In this document: piece after piece, positions 8,712 to 16,240 of the stretch
How the letters are laid out: every line of letters begins with the position of its first letter
How positions within the stretch are numbered: position 1 is the first letter of the stretch
NCBI RefSeq assembly: GCF_001425235.1
Contig: NZ_LMEA01000014.1
Location: 1-56,753, forward strand
Reading direction: 5' to 3'
Length of the DNA: 56,753 nucleotides
Source of the DNA: Devosia sp. Root413D1
GTDB taxonomy: Bacteria; Pseudomonadota; Alphaproteobacteria; Rhizobiales; Devosiaceae
The notes under the pieces: generated by a model
What the model was told of the DNA's origin: nothing
The model's input: the letters and a program-made list of their open reading frames with translations, nothing else
Database searches by the model: none
Program-made: the position numbers and the translations under genes

Positions 8712-9593
8712 TCAGCCCGGGATGCGGTAGAATTTTTGCGCGTTTTCACGGAACAACCCGGCGCGCTCGGCTTCGGAGGCGCCTTCGGTGATTTTGGCGA
8801 AGGCCTTCCACAAGGTCGGGAAATCGCTGGTCAGCTTGTCGACCGGGAAGTTCGAAGCGAACATCGCCCGCTCCGGACCGAAGATCTCGAGTGTCTCCAG
8901 CACCAGCGGGCGGAAGCTTTCGGTGGTCCATTGGCGATCGAGCATGCCGAGGCCGCTGATCTTGACCGCGATATTGGGGCGGGCGGCGAGTTCGCGCATC
9001 CCCGCCTTCCAGGCTTTCCAGCCGCTCAGGTCGCGGTCGGCCCACATGCCGGCGTGGTTGAGGATGATCTGGGTGTTCGAGGCAACGCCGGCGAGCTTTG
9101 CCGCCTGCGCCATCTGGTGCGGGTAGAGCTGCAGGTCGAAGCTCAGGCCGCGGCGGCCCAGTTCCTGCAACCCGCCGATCCAGCCCGGCTCATCCATCAG
9201 GTCGCGGGTTATGTAGTTGAGCTTGGGATCGGCGTGCCGGTTCACCACCTGGCGGATGCCGCGCATGATCGGGAAGCCGGAATGCCGGTCGAGCAGGGCG
9301 CCGAAATCCGGCGACGCGAGGTCGCCATGCGCCACCAGCACGATCGGCACCGGGCTGCGATCGGCCACCGCCTGCAGGGTTTCGCTCTCCTTCACCGGGT
9401 CGGTGGGGAAGGCCTCGACATGCACCGCGCCGGTGATCTCGACCTCGTCGGCGCCTTCCTCGAGATACTCCTCGAGCAGGTAGCTGCGTGAGATCGCGGC
9501 ATTGGCGCCGCCTTTGCCGGGCTTTTCGAAATGCGGGTAGATGCGGGTCCAGAGGTCCCACAGGTGGATATGCGGATCGACGACTTTCAGCAT
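8712..9593 (-). CDS. Amidohydrolase-2 family hydrolase, probable sugar lactonase
   Basis: 293 residues. The HxH metal motif at the end of strand 1 is His8/His10 (VDPHIHLWD). Later motifs include an internal His (IILNHAGMW) and the C-terminal Asp strand (MFASNFPVDKL). The family contains L-fuconolactone and L-rhamnono-lactone hydrolases as well as 2-pyrone-4,6-dicarboxylate lactonase. Placed between the mutarotase and the dehydratase, a lactonase role in operon A is the natural reading. The ATG at 9593 follows the mutarotase stop by only 7 bp; the upstream extension of the frame is inside the mutarotase gene and is rejected. Confidence 0.82.
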   Translation of the reverse strand: MLKVVDPHIHLWDLWTRIYPHFEKPGKGGANAAISRSYLLEEYLEEGADEVEITGAVHVEAFPTDPVKESETLQAVADRSPVPIVLVAHGDLASPDFGALLDRHSGFPIMRGIRQVVNRHADPKLNYITRDLMDEPGWIGGLQELGRRGLSFDLQLYPHQMAQAAKLAGVASNTQIILNHAGMWADRDLSGWKAWKAGMRELAARPNIAVKISGLGMLDRQWTTESFRPLVLETLEIFGPERAMFASNFPVDKLTSDFPTLWKAFAKITEGASEAERAGLFRENAQKFYRIPG

Positions 9594-9600
9594 CTTGCCC

Positions 9601-9906
9601 TCAATCCAGCCGGAACATTTCTTCGACCGGCCAGGCTTTCGGCCGCGCGTCCTCGTGGGTCTCCATGTGCGGCTCCATCCAGGTCCACCACTTGAGCACC
9701 ACCGGATCGACGCCCTCGGTCTGGCTCGGAGCGTTGTCCGGCTTTTCGAGGTAGGCAAAGAGCAGCAGGTCGTAACGGTAGATGGTGTAGTTGGAGACAC
9801 CCTGGCTTTTCAGCAGCGCCACCATCTCGGGCCAGATCTCGTCGTGCTTGCGCTTGTACTCGGCTTCCTGGCCGGGCTTCAGCTTCATCACCCATGCGGA
9901 TCGCAT
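9601..9906 (-). CDS. rhaM: L-rhamnose mutarotase family protein (RhaM)
   Basis: 101 residues, close to the usual length of about 104. The conserved N-terminal segment AEYKRKHDEIWPE contains the likely catalytic His21 and a Tyr at 17. NYTIYRY in the middle and KWWTWM near residue 75 also match RhaM/YiiL proteins. These small dimeric alpha+beta-barrel enzymes interconvert the alpha and beta anomers of L-rhamnose or related sugars. The presence of this gene is the best single clue that operon A handles L-rhamnose or another deoxyhexose. It sits 17 bp after the IclR gene and 7 bp before the lactonase. Confidence 0.88.
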   Translation of the reverse strand: MRSAWVMKLKPGQEAEYKRKHDEIWPEMVALLKSQGVSNYTIYRYDLLLFAYLEKPDNAPSQTEGVDPVVLKWWTWMEPHMETHEDARPKAWPVEEMFRLD

Positions 9907-9923
9907 CGTCGTAAAATCCTCAG

Positions 9924-10715
9924 TCAGGTTGTTGATGTGGCCAGCGCCCGTTCGCCGGCCTGCTGCGGCGGCCACTGGCCGCCATAGCCGAGCCGCTTGC
10001 TCACGGTGCTCGCTGCTTCGTTCAGGAGATCCACCTGCGGCTGGATCGCCGCGCCGGGTGCCTTGGGAGCGGGGCCGGAAATCGACATGGCGCCGACCGG
10101 ACGGCCGAGGCGATCGACGATCGGCACGCCGACGCAGAACACCCCGACCACCACTTCCTGGTTGTCGATCGAGTAGCCGCGCTTGCGGATGCGGGCGAGC
10201 TCGGCCCGCAGCTCGGTGGGGTCGGTGATGGTGTAGCGGGTGAAGGTGGTCATCGGCTGTTCCAGCACGCGCTGCTGGTCGGCCTCGCCGAGGAAGGCGA
10301 GGATCGCCTTGGCGCTGCCGCCGCAATAGAGCGGCCCGCGCGAGCCGATGCGCCAATCGAGCTGCATGCCCTCGTTGCCGCGCACCTTGTCGATGCAGAC
10401 GCACCCTTCGCCGCTCAGCACATTGACGTTCACCGTCTCGCGGGTCTTTTCGGCGATGGATTCACAGAACGGCCGGGCCAGCCGCGGAAAGGCGACGCCA
10501 TCGAGCTGCAGGTCGGTGATCGCCAGCAGCCGGTAGGAGAGCTGCCAGCCGCCCTCGGCATTGCGTTCGACCACGCCTTCGTCGGCGAGGTCGATCAGCA
10601 GCCGATGCACCGAGCCGACCGGCAGGGCCAGTTGCTGGGCCACGGCGCGCACCCCTAGCCCGCCCTTGCGGGCAAGCAGGTCGAGAACCTGGATGGCGCG
10701 CTTGATGCTCGACAT
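9924..10715 (-). CDS. IclR-family transcriptional regulator of operon A
   Basis: 263 residues. An N-terminal winged helix-turn-helix (about 4-65, AIQVLDLLARKGGLGVRAVAQQLALPVGSVHRLL) is followed by the IclR effector domain, with GSRGPLYCGGSAKAILAFL near the middle and the C-terminal SISGPAPK segment. It is the promoter-proximal gene of the minus-strand run down to the aldo/keto reductase, so it probably controls its own operon. Palindromes of IclR type lie about 185-220 bp upstream (10901-10936). The Shine-Dalgarno is weak at the ATG at 10715. The effector is likely a pathway sugar acid; this is inference. Confidence 0.88.
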   Translation of the reverse strand: MSSIKRAIQVLDLLARKGGLGVRAVAQQLALPVGSVHRLLIDLADEGVVERNAEGGWQLSYRLLAITDLQLDGVAFPRLARPFCESIAEKTRETVNVNVLSGEGCVCIDKVRGNEGMQLDWRIGSRGPLYCGGSAKAILAFLGEADQQRVLEQPMTTFTRYTITDPTELRAELARIRKRGYSIDNQEVVVGVFCVGVPIVDRLGRPVGAMSISGPAPKAPGAAIQPQVDLLNEAASTVSKRLGYGGQWPPQQAGERALATSTT

Positions 10716-10900
10716 CTAGCGCACCGTGCCGTCGCCGGTGTCGTCGATACATCGCTCGAGCAGCGTGTTCACAGTCGTGCCTACCGGACGTCAGGCAAAC
10801 CTCCGGCGTTCACGCCCCCGCTCCCGCAGGTGCGTGCTGAACCGCACGGCTTGCCGCTGACCGGCCTCCCTCTCCTCAGAGCCGCAGACCCCCGATTATT

Positions 10901-10936
10901 GTTCCATGGGTGGAATGCAGCGTTCCAATAGTGAAC
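10901..10936. promoter_or_regulatory. Pair of IclR-type operator candidates
   Basis: TTCCA at 10902-10906 and TGGAA at 10911-10915 form a 5-base-arm palindrome. Directly following, GTTC at 10922-10925 and GAAC at 10933-10936 frame a second imperfect palindrome. Both resemble the GTTC/TTCC...GGAA/GAAC dyads bound by many IclR proteins. The ATAGTGAACG half of the second site recurs at 45993-46002 upstream of operon H. The site lies 186-221 bp upstream of the IclR start, which implies a long leader or a promoter nearby. Confidence 0.5.
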
Positions 10937-11082
10937 GCCTTGAACGGGAGCGAGTCAACCGAGAACGGGCTACGACTTAGGTCGGGATGCGGGGTAAGGT
11001 CATGAAGTTATTGTATTATTCGAGCTGCGCGGCAGGGCTCGTTCGGCCATGTGGAACGGGTGTCTGATAAGCGTGGAACTGG

Positions 11083-11128
11083 CAGTCGGGATTCCCTCCC
11101 CCGCAGGCGGGAGAGGGAGTCCTGACTG
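11083..11128. terminator. Long hairpin after the CUT2 ATPase gene of operon B
   Basis: 11083-11104 and 11107-11128 form a 22-base stem with only three non-Watson-Crick positions and a very short loop. It starts 17 bp past the stop of the minus-strand ATPase gene at 11145. No U-tract follows on the minus strand, so this may be a 3'-stabilising hairpin or a Rho-assisted end rather than a classic intrinsic terminator. Confidence 0.5.
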
Positions 11129-11144
11129 CAAGCTTTGATGCACG

Positions 11145-11912
11145 TCAGCTCGCGACGGCAGGCTTGTGCAGCGACATCAGGAAATCGGTGAGTTCGGTGT
11201 AGGTCAGCGACGAGGTCGGGGCATCGAGGGCGATTTCGCCGCGGTCGAGCACCACCAGCCGGTCGCAGACTTCGTGCACGTGGTGGATGTTGTGCTCGAT
11301 ATAGATGCAGCTGCGGCCGCCCGCCTTGATCGAGCGGATGAAGTCCAGCACCTTGTTCACTTCCTTCAGCGCCAACGCCACCGTCGGCTCGTCGAGCACG
11401 ATCAGGTCGCTGTCGAAATGCATGGCGCGGCCGATGGCGACGCCTTGGCGCTCGCCGCCCGAGAGCCGGCTTACCGGGGTATCGACATCGATGCCGACGC
11501 CGCGAAAGCCGATAGTCGAGCGCATGATCTGGTTGGCGATCTTCTTTTCGGCCTTCACGTCGATGAAGCCGAAGCGGTTGGTGAGCGGCCGGCCGACGAA
11601 GAAGTTGCGCCATAGCGGCTGCTTCTCGCCCAGTGAAGAGTCCTGGTAGACGGTCTCGATCTTCAGCTTGTGGGCTTCCTTCACCGAGTAGCTCGCCGCA
11701 TCGATCTTCTGGCCGCGCACATAGATGGTGCCGCTCGAAGGCTGCTCCACGCCGGTCAGCACCTTGATCAGGGTCGATTTGCCGGCGCCGTTATCGCCGA
11801 TCAGCCCGACGATCTCGTTGGAGCCGATCTCGAGCGTGACGTTCTTCAGGCTGACGACCTTGCCATACTGCTTGCGAACGTTCTCGAGCCGGACGATCGG
11901 GGTGGATGTCAT
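11145..11912 (-). CDS. CUT2 sugar ABC importer ATPase, single-domain
   Basis: 255 residues with one nucleotide-binding domain: Walker A GDNGAGKST near 39-47, signature LSGGERQG and Walker B LIVLDEPT. RbsA/XylG-type CUT2 ATPases have two fused domains of about 500 residues, so this is the short FrcA-like form that must dimerise. The D-loop region reads DEPTVALALKEV, where ALALK replaces the usual SALD pattern, as in other short CUT2 ATPases. The ATG at 11912 is preferred; a GTG at 11930 gives six extra residues, and neither has a clear Shine-Dalgarno. Its partners are the binding protein at 11980 and the permease at 13028. Confidence 0.88.
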   Translation of the reverse strand: MTSTPIVRLENVRKQYGKVVSLKNVTLEIGSNEIVGLIGDNGAGKSTLIKVLTGVEQPSSGTIYVRGQKIDAASYSVKEAHKLKIETVYQDSSLGEKQPLWRNFFVGRPLTNRFGFIDVKAEKKIANQIMRSTIGFRGVGIDVDTPVSRLSGGERQGVAIGRAMHFDSDLIVLDEPTVALALKEVNKVLDFIRSIKAGGRSCIYIEHNIHHVHEVCDRLVVLDRGEIALDAPTSSLTYTELTDFLMSLHKPAVAS

Positions 11913-11979
11913 GTCGTGGGTCCAGTGCACAGGGGGTAGGGGAGTGGCGCCGCCGGGTCAGCAACGGCGCCACCGGGAG

Positions 11980-12960
11980 TTACCGGATGCCGGTTTTCAC
12001 CAGGGCTTCCAGCGCCTCGACATTGTCCTTGGTCACCGAACCGCCGCCGGTGTTGAGGGTTAGGCCGGCGAGGCCGTATTTCTTCTCGAGCACGGCGGCG
12101 ACCACCGGCATGAAGCCCTGCAGGTAAGGCTGCTGGTCGAGCACTACGGTGATGTAGCCGTCCTTCAAACCCTGGATGGCGCCGGCCGAGATGTCGAAGC
12201 CCGAGGCCACGACTTCGCCCGGTTGCTTGCCCGCATCGGCGAGCACCTTGCCCAGCACGGCGGTGATGCCGCTATGGCCGGGGACGATGATCGCCTTGGT
12301 CTCCGGGTTGGCTTCGAGATAGGCGACCAGCACCGGCACCGAGAGCGAGGGGTCGGCCACGGCCTCGTTCGACCACTGCAGGGCGTCGAAGGCGATCTTG
12401 TTTTCGGTCAGCACTTCCGAGGTGCCCTTGGCGACGTCACTGCCTGGAGCCCCTTCGATGAAGGCGCCATAGACCACGACCTTGTCGCCTTCCTTGAGGC
12501 CACCCTTCTCGATGGTAAGGCTCGCGAGGTTCCTGCCGGCGCCGTAATTGTCGAGGCCGAAATAGCTCATCGAGGTGCCGGGCAGGGCGTTGTTGTTCAC
12601 CACCACGACGATGCCGGCTTCTTTCGCCTTGTTGATGAACGAGGTCATCGCATCGGTGCCGGGGTGACCCATGACGATGATGGCGTCGGGCGCGGCGGCG
12701 AGCGCCTCGTTGGCCTGCACCAGCATCTTCTGCGGGTCCCAGCCGGCATGTTGTTCCTTCAGGTCGACCTTGAGGATGCGGGCGGCGTCGCGGGCGCCGA
12801 GCTCACGGGCGAGCGTCGCGCTGTCGCCGGGGTTGCCGCCGAGCTGGAAGTAGATGGTCATGCCGCTGTCGACCGCCTCCTGGGCGATGGCAGCGAGCGG
12901 GGCCGCGACCAGCGCAGCACCCATGGCGAGGCCGGCGAGGCCTTTGAAAATAGACTTCAT
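11980..12960 (-). CDS. CUT2 sugar ABC importer periplasmic binding protein
   Basis: 326 residues, Peripla_BP_4/ribose-binding type. The N-terminal signal is MKSIFKGLAGLAMG with a hydrophobic core and AIAQEA near the cleavage site (about residue 26). Typical features are IIVMGHPGTDAMTSFI and VVVVNNNALPG, in which the ligand pocket is closed around a pyranose, and VASGFDISAGAIQGL. A good Shine-Dalgarno (AAAGGAA) precedes the ATG at 12960. It lies between the permease and ATPase genes, co-transcribed with RraA. The sugar specificity is not evident. Confidence 0.88.
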   Translation of the reverse strand: MKSIFKGLAGLAMGAALVAAPLAAIAQEAVDSGMTIYFQLGGNPGDSATLARELGARDAARILKVDLKEQHAGWDPQKMLVQANEALAAAPDAIIVMGHPGTDAMTSFINKAKEAGIVVVVNNNALPGTSMSYFGLDNYGAGRNLASLTIEKGGLKEGDKVVVYGAFIEGAPGSDVAKGTSEVLTENKIAFDALQWSNEAVADPSLSVPVLVAYLEANPETKAIIVPGHSGITAVLGKVLADAGKQPGEVVASGFDISAGAIQGLKDGYITVVLDQQPYLQGFMPVVAAVLEKKYGLAGLTLNTGGGSVTKDNVEALEALVKTGIR

Positions 12961-13027
12961 GATTGTTCCTTTCCCTATTTTTGTGGTCCCGACCGGAGCC
13001 TTAACCCCCGCCCCGGCCGGGCTGCTT

Positions 13028-14059
13028 TCACTGCCGCAGGCGCGAGCGCACGGACTTGATCAGAGGCACCTTGTCGGGGTCCTCGATGGCGGTGTTCATC
13101 ACCACGGAGATGATGAAGACGAGACCGATGAAGAAGCGGGTCCAGAAGCCCTGCACGCCGCTGGCGACCAGACCGGCCTCGATGACGGCGACGATGAGCG
13201 AGGCGAACACCGTGCCCACCACCTTGCCGGAGCCGCCGAAGATCGAGGTGCCGCCGATGAACACGGCGGCGATCACGGTGAGCAGGTACCCCTGGCCCTG
13301 CTGGTTGAAGTAGGTGGTGGTCTCAACGGTGAGGAAGACGCCGGCGAGCGCCGACAGGAACCCCATCAGGGTGAACAGCTTGATCTTCTCACGGTCGATC
13401 TGGATGCCGACGACCTTGGCGACCTTCAGGCTGTCGCCGATGAACAGGATGTTCTCACCGAAGCGGTGACGGTTGAGCAGCTGCCAGACGAAGATCGAGA
13501 TGCCGATGGCCCAGATCATCTGCATCGGCACGATGCCGCCGACGCGCCCGACCATGATCGACTGGATCAGCGTGCCATCGATCGCGGGGATGGCAACCGT
13601 CAGGCCGTTCGACACCACGGTCAAGAGGCCGCCCCACAGGAACATCATGGCCAAGGTGGCGATCATCGAGGGGATGCCGAGCTTGGTGACCACGAGACCG
13701 TTGACGAAGCCCATGGCCGTGCCGGTCAGCAGTGCCGCGAGCAGCGCCAGCCAGGTCATGTCGTATTGCTGGAACAGGAAGGCGAAGACGTAGCTGGCGA
13801 ACGCCACCACCGAGGGGAAACTGAGATCCATCTCCCCGGCGGTGGCCACCAGCGTCAGGCCGAGCGCGATGATCAGTGGCGGCGGCACCGAGGCCATGAA
13901 GCTCATATAGACGCGGTAGCCGAGAAAGGCCCGCGGTGCGGTGAGCATGAACACCACGATCAGCACCACGAAAACCAGAGCGGTGGCGGTGCCTTCGATC
14001 TTGAAGAAGCTCGCCACCGGGTTGGAGCGTGTTGGCGTTACATGGGCTCCGGCAGACAT
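13028..14059 (-). CDS. CUT2 sugar ABC importer permease
   Basis: 343 residues, BPD_transp_2 (RbsC-like) membrane protein with many hydrophobic helices, for example ALVFVVLIVVFML at about 28-40. Hallmarks are the conserved ATAGEMDLSFPSVVAFASY segment (here TAGEMDLS) and the C-terminal VFIGGTSIFGGSGKVVGT. The ATG at 14059 overlaps the RraA stop (ATGA), showing translational coupling with the aldolase-like gene. The open frame extends 109 codons further upstream, but that part is antisense-like reading of RraA. The C-terminus ends in a charged cytoplasmic tail (IKSVRSRLRQ). Confidence 0.88.
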   Translation of the reverse strand: MSAGAHVTPTRSNPVASFFKIEGTATALVFVVLIVVFMLTAPRAFLGYRVYMSFMASVPPPLIIALGLTLVATAGEMDLSFPSVVAFASYVFAFLFQQYDMTWLALLAALLTGTAMGFVNGLVVTKLGIPSMIATLAMMFLWGGLLTVVSNGLTVAIPAIDGTLIQSIMVGRVGGIVPMQMIWAIGISIFVWQLLNRHRFGENILFIGDSLKVAKVVGIQIDREKIKLFTLMGFLSALAGVFLTVETTTYFNQQGQGYLLTVIAAVFIGGTSIFGGSGKVVGTVFASLIVAVIEAGLVASGVQGFWTRFFIGLVFIISVVMNTAIEDPDKVPLIKSVRSRLRQ

Positions 14060-14739
14060 CAGAGTACCCCGTATCTGGCGTAGACGTCGCGCAGGAAGCC
14101 GCCGGCGCGCAGCTCGTTCATCGAATGGTGCTCGCCATTGACCTTGTCGAAGGCGCGTTTGAGCACTTCGGCTTCGACTGCCTGTGGCACCACGACGACG
14201 CCATCGGCATCGCCGAACACCAGGTCGCCCGGCTCGATCCGGACGCCATCGACGATCACCGGCACATCGACCGCCTGGATCTGGCCGCGGCCCTTGGAAT
14301 CGAGCGGCGCGATGCCGGCATGGAACACCGGCAGCTGCAGCTCGCGGATGCCGAGGATGTCGCGCACGAAGCCATCGGTGATGCATCCGGCAGCGCCGCG
14401 GGCATGGGTGGCGGTGGAGAGCAGGCTCCCCCAGGGCGCAATGCGCGAGGAGCCGCCACAGGAGAACACCGCCACGTCGCCCGGCTTCAGGTCGTCGACG
14501 ATGGCGATCTCGAGCTCGTAGGGGTTCGACCCCTCGGCGACGAACGGCACTTCCATGTACTGGCCGGTGCGCGCCCGGCCGCAGAGCTTCAGGCTCTCGT
14601 CGAGCGGCCGGATGCGCGGCGACATCGCCTGGTTCCAGATGCCGATGGCATCGAGCGCATCGCTCAGCACGGCGGAGTAGAGCTGTTGCCAGCCCTCCGG
14701 CAGCGGCGGGTTGTGGCGCGGGGTAAACTCGGAAGTCAC
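14059..14739 (-). CDS. RraA-family protein, probable 2-keto acid (HMG/CHA-type) aldolase
   Basis: 226 residues. The family signature is WGSLLSTATHARGAAGCI with the Gly-rich loop, followed by DGFVRD (Asp122 to Asp127), where Arg126 and Asp127 correspond to the substrate and divalent-metal residues of 4-hydroxy-4-methyl-2-oxoglutarate aldolases. Some relatives instead act as RNase E inhibitors, but in a sugar operon an aldolase or decarboxylase role is likelier. It could cleave the 2-keto-3-deoxy acid made by dehydratases such as that in operon A; this is inference. The start is GTG at 14739 with AAAGGG about 10 bases upstream; no better ATG exists near the domain start. Confidence 0.78.
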   Translation of the reverse strand: MTSEFTPRHNPPLPEGWQQLYSAVLSDALDAIGIWNQAMSPRIRPLDESLKLCGRARTGQYMEVPFVAEGSNPYELEIAIVDDLKPGDVAVFSCGGSSRIAPWGSLLSTATHARGAAGCITDGFVRDILGIRELQLPVFHAGIAPLDSKGRGQIQAVDVPVIVDGVRIEPGDLVFGDADGVVVVPQAVEAEVLKRAFDKVNGEHHSMNELRAGGFLRDVYARYGVL

Positions 14740-14803
14740 GGGGATAACGCCCTTTCTAAGGAGGTTGATCGCGGCAGTCGGTGCAGCGGTACGTGTTGAT
14801 ACA

Positions 14804-14815
14804 TGTAACGTTAAA
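14804..14815. promoter_or_regulatory. LacI-type operator candidate upstream of RraA operon
   Basis: TGTAACGTTAAA contains the perfect 8-base palindrome TAACGTTA with the central CG typical of LacI/GalR operators. It lies 65 bp upstream of the RraA start codon. The half-site TGTAACG recurs at 14874-14882 and, inverted, at 16232-16240 in front of the linked LacI gene. No other gene-specific palindrome is visible in this leader. Confidence 0.6.
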
Positions 14816-14873
14816 TGTAGGAGGCGAGTCAAGCGGGGTTGTGAGGGGTGTGAACATGGGGGTGGGAGGGAGA

Positions 14874-14882
14874 TGTAACGAT
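14874..14882. promoter_or_regulatory. Second TGTAACGAT site
   Basis: TGTAACGAT on the plus strand, 135 bp upstream of RraA and 59 bp from the next copy of the half-site. It is identical to the site before the LacI gene (16232-16240, opposite strand). I take it as an auxiliary operator; the second half of the dyad is poor (GATGCT). Confidence 0.4.
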
Positions 14883-15153
14883 GCTGGGGTTCGTGCCCTC
14901 CAAGACCCCCTCTCTTGCAAAATCTAAGGCTTAGCCAAACGGCTAAACCTAAGATTTTGCTTTCTCCCCCGCCAAGGGGGAGATGATCCGTGCCTTCCAC
15001 TTGCGCCGGAGTTTCAGTCGGGACTCTCCCCCTTGGCGGGGGAGAAAGCGAAAACTTGGGCTTAGCGCAGCTAAGTCCTTAGTTTTCGCAAGAGGGGCGG
15101 GGAGCCACTTGAGCGAACAGTGGCAGACACCAGCTCTGCAAATGACCCAGCCC

Positions 15154-16191
15154 TCAGGTCGTAAACCCTGGGTCGAACACCACCGGCAACACGTGGTCGC
15201 GATGGGCGAAGCTGCCGGATTTGAGGCGGGCCAGCATGGCTTCGCCGGCGCGTTCGCCGACGGCATAGGCGGGGGAGAGCACCGTGGTCATGTGCGGCCG
15301 GGCATAGCGATGCGCCTCGAAGCCATTGAAGCCGACGACCCTCACATCTTCGGGTACGCGCACCCCGCGATCGGTCAGCAGCAGCATCGCCGCGGTCGCC
15401 ACCGGGTCGTTGGCGCCGACCACGGCGCCGGGCAGGGGGTGGCTGTCGAGATAGGCGGCAAACGCCGCCTGCACGTCGGCGAAGGACTCGCTGGCGGCCT
15501 CGAGCACCGTCACCTCGGCGGTGCTGCCGGCCGCGGCGATGCTGTCCTTGACGCCGGCGACGCGGTTTTCCACCGCGGGCCAGGGCTGGCGCGGGACCAC
15601 CGCCAGGATTTTGGTCACCCGGCGGGCGAGGAGATGATCGCCGATCAGCCGGCCGCCGCCCCGATCATCCTGGCGCACCGTGCAGATATCGGCGCCGGCA
15701 TCAGGCAGTTCCTGCTGGAACACCACCACCGGCTGGTTGAGATCGGCCAGCCGTTCGATCGCGGCGAGACGCTCAGGCTTCGGCCCGGAGATCATGGCGC
15801 AGAAGCCGGCGACCTCGAAATTGCGCATGATCATCGATTGCGCCAGCTCGGCCCCGGGCATGCCCTGGATGGTGAGGGTGTAATCGGCATGGTTCAGCAC
15901 GTTGGCCAGCCCCGCCACCACCTGGCAGGTGAAGAAATCGGCGAGGAAAGCGGGGGATTCGTCGACGATCACCATGCCGATCGAGCGCTGCTCGGAGACG
16001 CGCAGGCTGCGGGCATTGGAGGAGCGGCGATAGCCCAACCGCTCGATCTCGCGCTCCACCCGCTTCTTGGTGGCGGCGCTGACGAACTGCATGCGGCCAT
16101 TGATGACGTTGGATACCGTCATCGGTGAAACCTCGGCGGCTTTCGCCACATCCTTGATGGTTGCCCGCGGCCGCCGCTCGTCACCGCTCAT
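15154..16191 (-). CDS. LacI-family transcriptional regulator of operon B
   Basis: 345 residues from the ATG at 16191. An N-terminal LacI helix-turn-helix (TIKDVAKAAEVSPMTVSNVINGR) and hinge (RSSNARSLRV) are followed by a periplasmic-binding-like effector domain with VVGANDPVATAAM and VRVVGFNGFEAH. The ATG at 16191 is preferred over an in-frame GTG at 16203 because GAGGTG lies 9 bases before it. Upstream, the TGTAACGAT site at 16232-16240 suggests autoregulation. It sits between the amidohydrolase and RraA genes, all on one strand. Confidence 0.9.
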   Translation of the reverse strand: MSGDERRPRATIKDVAKAAEVSPMTVSNVINGRMQFVSAATKKRVEREIERLGYRRSSNARSLRVSEQRSIGMVIVDESPAFLADFFTCQVVAGLANVLNHADYTLTIQGMPGAELAQSMIMRNFEVAGFCAMISGPKPERLAAIERLADLNQPVVVFQQELPDAGADICTVRQDDRGGGRLIGDHLLARRVTKILAVVPRQPWPAVENRVAGVKDSIAAAGSTAEVTVLEAASESFADVQAAFAAYLDSHPLPGAVVGANDPVATAAMLLLTDRGVRVPEDVRVVGFNGFEAHRYARPHMTTVLSPAYAVGERAGEAMLARLKSGSFAHRDHVLPVVFDPGFTT

Positions 16192-16231
16192 CGCGGAAAT
16201 CACCTCATCGGAATACTGACGAGATACATAT

Positions 16232-16240
16232 ATCGTTACA
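16232..16240. promoter_or_regulatory. LacI-type operator candidate before the LacI gene
   Basis: ATCGTTACA here is the reverse complement of TGTAACGAT, the motif found before RraA. It is 41 bp upstream of the LacI start. It also contains the stop codon (TAA, read on the minus strand at 16238-16236) of the preceding amidohydrolase gene, so regulatory and coding functions overlap. The flanking ATACATATATCG is AT-rich and could carry an internal promoter. Confidence 0.5.

Larger units (their letters stand above)
10716..11144. other. Non-coding gap upstream of operon A
   Basis: No credible gene in this 429-bp stretch. It holds the likely promoter and leader of operon A (IclR first), two operator-like palindromes at 10901-10936, and a long hairpin at 11083-11128 just beyond the end of the CUT2 ATPase gene. 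The sequence between about 10937 and 11080 is less GC-rich than neighbouring genes and shows nothing else I can name. Confidence 0.6.
14740..15153. repeat. Composite palindromic element plus LacI-type sites between LacI and RraA genes
   Basis: No gene is seen in this 414-bp stretch. Its core is an inverted repeat, 14961-14983 against 15025-15047 (23-base arms around CTCCCCCGCCAAGGGGGAG). Each side carries its own hairpin: GCAAAATCTAAGG (14917-14929) with CCTAAGATTTTGC (14948-14960), and GCGAAAACT (15048-15056) with AGTTTTCGC (15081-15089). The whole can fold as a three-armed cruciform. Closer to RraA lie the operator-like sites at 14804 and 14874. Confidence 0.75.

Noticed and set aside
7524-9491. 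Plus-strand open frame of 655 codons across the dehydratase and amidohydrolase genes
   Set aside because: It spans two genes on the opposite strand with intact catalytic motifs and has no recognisable domain.
14059-14739. RraA as ribonuclease E inhibitor or menaquinone methyltransferase
   Set aside because: Operon context is sugar transport and catabolism; the metal/substrate residues DGxxRD favour an aldolase-type enzyme, and the methyltransferase name is a historic misannotation of this family.
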